From an uncultured Paracoccaceae bacterium (GTDB lineage Bacteria; Pseudomonadota; Alphaproteobacteria; Rhodobacterales; Rhodobacteraceae), in NCBI GenBank assembly GCA_947497985.1, contig CANMIX010000002.1:62001-126000 (forward strand): DNA of 64,000 nt, in the 5' to 3' direction. The notes beneath the pieces were generated by a model. It was not told where the DNA came from, did not search any database, and saw nothing but the letters and a program-made list of their open reading frames with translations. Of the stretch, positions 61,816 to 64,000 are shown piece by piece. Numbering within the stretch: position 1 is the stretch's first letter; each line of letters starts with the position of its first letter. A program made the translations under genes and the position numbers.

Positions 61816-61976
61816 TTACTCTTTCACTCGCGGTACAAGAACCGCATCACCATAGACCTGCAAGGTTGCATTTGAAGCGTCGCTCGGCAATCCTTTGCGT
61901 GGTTAAGATCTTTCCTTTTGCGGGAGCTTCCCGAATTGTCCCGACCGGGGCACGTGTTTATTAACAAGTGAGCCTT

Positions 61977-63086
61977 ATGAAACGGTTTCTTCTCTTACTC
62001 ATCAGCCTTCTTTTCCTTCAAACCCCTGCCGACGCCCGCTCCCCCTTCGAAGGGGGTTGGACGCTGCAGCCCGGCGCATCATCTCTTCATTTCACCTCGG
62101 TCAAAAAAGGCTCGGTTGCGGAAACCAGCCATTTCGACACGATCGAGGGCCAGATTGATCCCACCGGGCTTGTGCACCTGAAGGTCAAACTGGAATCTGT
62201 TGATACAGGCATCGACATCCGCAACGTGCGCATGCGCTTCCTGTTTTTTGAGACCTTTACACATCCTTTTGCCGAAATTGTGGCACAGGTGCGTGATGAG
62301 GATGTTGCCGGACTGTCCGTTGGACAAAGTCGCGCCTTGGTTCTGCCGCTGCTGCTTACCCTGCACGGGGTGACCGCCGAGGTGGACGCCCATGTGCGCG
62401 TCAGCCTGCTAAGCGACCGCGACGTGAGCATCCACACCACGCAACCGCTGTTCATCCCTGCCGACTCCTTTGATCTGCTGACCGGGCTGCGCAAGCTGGA
62501 AGAGGCCGCAGAGGCCAAGATCATTCCCCTGGGCATGGTCTCAACCCATCTGCATTTCCGTCGCGAAGCGGGGCCTGCCACGGTGACCACCCCCGCCAAA
62601 CCCGTGACCGCCAGCGCGCCCGCTGCACAGCGATCCCAACCCGCGCGCCCTGTAGCCACACCGGTCAGCACCGCACAAGAGACACCGGGCCTGCCCAGCC
62701 CCGACCTCAGCAGCGCCACATCTGGGGGCTGTCTGGCAGGTCTGGTACAGATGGCAAAATCCACCCGCGTGTCCTTTGCCGATGGCGGCGCGCAGCTGAC
62801 ATCGGCTGGCATCTCTGCGCTGGACCAACTGGCGGTCTCTTTGTTCCAATGTCCTGCGGCTTTGCTGGAAATCGGCGGGCACACGGACAGCACCGGCGGT
62901 GCAGTGTCGAACAAACGCCTCAGCCAGCGGCGCGCGGATCGGGTCGCCTCTTACTTGTTTGAACAAGGCATTCCGGAACATCGCATCGCGGCCATCGGTT
63001 ATGGCGAGGCGTTTCCCCTGTTGCCCAACACAACGGACGAAAACCGCGCTCAGAACCGGCGCATCACTCTGCGTGTGTTGAACTGA
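61977..63086 (+). CDS. OmpA-family protein with N-terminal YceI-like domain
   Basis: 369 residues. A signal peptide ends near TPADARS. A YceI-like lipocalin domain (about 25-190: GWTLQPGASSLHFTSVKKG, IRNVRMRFLFFET) comes first, then a Pro/Ala/Thr linker. The C-terminal OmpA domain has VSFADGGAQLTSAGISALDQL, GHTDSTGGAVSNKRLSQRRADRV and NRRITLRVL. The ATG at 61977 is preferred to the GTG at 61968; neither has a strong ribosome site. It is divergent from the caspase-like gene with a 161-base gap. Confidence 0.85.
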   Translation: MKRFLLLLISLLFLQTPADARSPFEGGWTLQPGASSLHFTSVKKGSVAETSHFDTIEGQIDPTGLVHLKVKLESVDTGIDIRNVRMRFLFFETFTHPFAEIVAQVRDEDVAGLSVGQSRALVLPLLLTLHGVTAEVDAHVRVSLLSDRDVSIHTTQPLFIPADSFDLLTGLRKLEEAAEAKIIPLGMVSTHLHFRREAGPATVTTPAKPVTASAPAAQRSQPARPVATPVSTAQETPGLPSPDLSSATSGGCLAGLVQMAKSTRVSFADGGAQLTSAGISALDQLAVSLFQCPAALLEIGGHTDSTGGAVSNKRLSQRRADRVASYLFEQGIPEHRIAAIGYGEAFPLLPNTTDENRAQNRRITLRVLN

Positions 63087-63097
63087 TCAAACATCCA

Positions 63098-63126
63098 GAC
63101 GCGGGCCACATCAAATGGGCCGCGTC
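63098..63126. terminator. Inverted repeat between convergent genes
   Basis: GACGCGGGCCA (63098-63108) and TGGGCCGCGTC (63116-63126) pair over 11 positions with one mismatch and a 7-base loop. They sit across the end of the acetyltransferase gene and just after the OmpA gene. It is a possible bidirectional terminator without a T-run. Confidence 0.45.
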
Positions 63127-63584
63127 ACATCCATCCGATATTTCAGAAAAGCCACCCCATCATAGGTGATCGGATCCATCTGCTTGGCGCCCATCCGCTC
63201 CAACGCACCCAGACTGCGCCGGTTTGGCGGCAGCAGAAATGTCACCTCGGATATCCTTGCGTCTGCGCGTGCAAACGCCATGGCCTGTCGCGTGATCACC
63301 GCTCCCAGCCCAAAGGCCTGCGCGGTTAGCACCAGACCAAAATCCCACTCATCACCTTCTTTCTGAAATCCGCCCCACCCCACATAGGTGCCATCCTGCA
63401 AAAACGCCCAATGCCCCAGCCCATCCTCCTGCCAGCAGCCTTCCTTGGCCGCGACCAACTTCTCACTGGCAGCATCGTCCCAGTGATCCGGCATCAACGG
63501 CAAATAGCGCGTCACCCGTGGGTCACACATATGGGTGGTGATCTCCGCCAGCGGGACCTCGGACAGGCGTGCAAATGTAATCAT
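63111..63584 (-). CDS. GNAT-family N-acetyltransferase
   Basis: 157 residues. It is RimJ/RimL-like, with the acetyl-CoA-binding part FGLVLTAQAFGLGAVITRQAMAFAR and the terminal LLPPNRRSLGALERMGAKQ. Substrate unknown. The ATG at 63584 fits the family start; a longer frame reaches a TTG at 63629 inside the upstream gene. It is not obviously connected with the T6SS island. Confidence 0.8.
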   Translation of the reverse strand: MITFARLSEVPLAEITTHMCDPRVTRYLPLMPDHWDDAASEKLVAAKEGCWQEDGLGHWAFLQDGTYVGWGGFQKEGDEWDFGLVLTAQAFGLGAVITRQAMAFARADARISEVTFLLPPNRRSLGALERMGAKQMDPITYDGVAFLKYRMDVTRPI

Positions 63585-63612
63585 AAACTGTTTCGATTTT
63601 TCATGGGTCGCC

Positions 63613-64000
63613 TCAACTCTTTTGAACAACCTTACCCATAAGCCTGCGAAGTTCGAGACGTTCCGCTTCGGTTAGTCCTGCCAAAAGATCATCCTCCACC
63701 TGACGTATCATCGGGATGAGCTTCTTGAGCACTTCACGCCCTTTTGCAGAAGATCTCAACAATCGGCTTCGACCGTCGTTTTTGTTGGACCGTGACAATA
63801 TCCAACCCCGTTTCGACAGGCTTGCGATTGCACGGCTTACCGCAACTTTGTCCATGCTGGACTGTTCGACAAGCTCAGCCGGTGTGTAGACATTTGCCGC
63901 ACCCAAAATCGCAAGCGTGCGCCATTCATACGGCTTCATGCCGTATTCAGTGCCATACACACAGGCAACCGCCTCAGAGACATGTTTGTAAAAAACACGC
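63613..64000 (-). CDS. MarR-family transcriptional regulator (5' end outside window)
   Basis: The visible 129 codons run to the window edge without a stop. They begin in-frame with RVFYKHVSEAVACVYGTEYG, followed by MKPYEWRTLAILGAANVYTPAELVEQSSMDKVAVSRAIASLSKRGWI (winged helix) and the wing NKNDGRSRLLRSS. An internal GTG at 63960 is inside the conserved first helix, so the true start lies beyond 64000. Confidence 0.9.
   Translation of the reverse strand, partial: RVFYKHVSEAVACVYGTEYGMKPYEWRTLAILGAANVYTPAELVEQSSMDKVAVSRAIASLSKRGWILSRSNKNDGRSRLLRSSAKGREVLKKLIPMIRQVEDDLLAGLTEAERLELRRLMGKVVQKS

Overview
The window looks like a chromosomal segment of a marine alphaproteobacterium of the Rhodobacterales (roseobacter-like). 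The reasons are moderately high GC, the organisation of the chemotaxis genes, a bacterial voltage-gated sodium channel gene, inositol and dipeptide catabolism genes, and protein sequences that read like this group. Both edges cut through genes: iolD on the left and a MarR-type regulator on the right. No rRNA, tRNA, CRISPR array or insertion sequence was seen.

Left part (1-22.1 kb), ordinary metabolic and motility genes. There is a myo-inositol catabolic operon (iolD-iolC-iolB-class II aldolase). A LysR regulator is divergent from an M19 dipeptidase and a full dipeptide/oligopeptide ABC importer. A FucU/RbsD-type mutarotase and a modABC molybdate importer follow on the minus strand. The chemotaxis cluster consists of cheB-cheD (minus) divergent from STAS-cheY-cheA-cheW-cheR-cheY-orf (plus), and the plus-strand operon closes with a strong intrinsic terminator.

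Right part (22.2-63.1 kb), a large type VI secretion (T6SS) island. A minus-strand run of about 28.6 kb holds tssA, tssB, tssC, hcp, tagJ, tssE, tssF, tssG, clpV, three unusual genes, vgrG, a small T6SS-linked gene, PAAR, tagH (FHA), tssK, tssL (with OmpA domain), tssM, tagF and pppA. The kinase gene ppkA faces it. No TssJ lipoprotein gene is present. On the right a plus-strand block encodes an ExbB-ExbD-ExbD proton-channel module and a TonB-like protein. That protein's periplasmic part resembles the C-terminal half of the PpkA-like kinase. The island is bracketed on both sides by a secreted caspase-like protein plus an OmpA-domain protein.

The most unusual content is the three-gene cassette between clpV and vgrG. 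It contains (i) a lysine-rich helical protein of unknown function, (ii) a BacNav-type voltage-gated sodium channel with a TLESWSM filter, and (iii) a 1222-residue fusion. The fusion joins a near-copy of TssB, an approximately 490-residue acidic repeat with about 22 copies of a short helical motif, a second TssB-like domain and a C-terminally shortened TssC-like domain. Together with the ExbB/ExbD-TonB-like module and the caspase-like proteins, this suggests a T6SS variant with a second, tethered sheath-like component and links to ion gradients. The gene calls are seen in the sequence; the functional links are inference.
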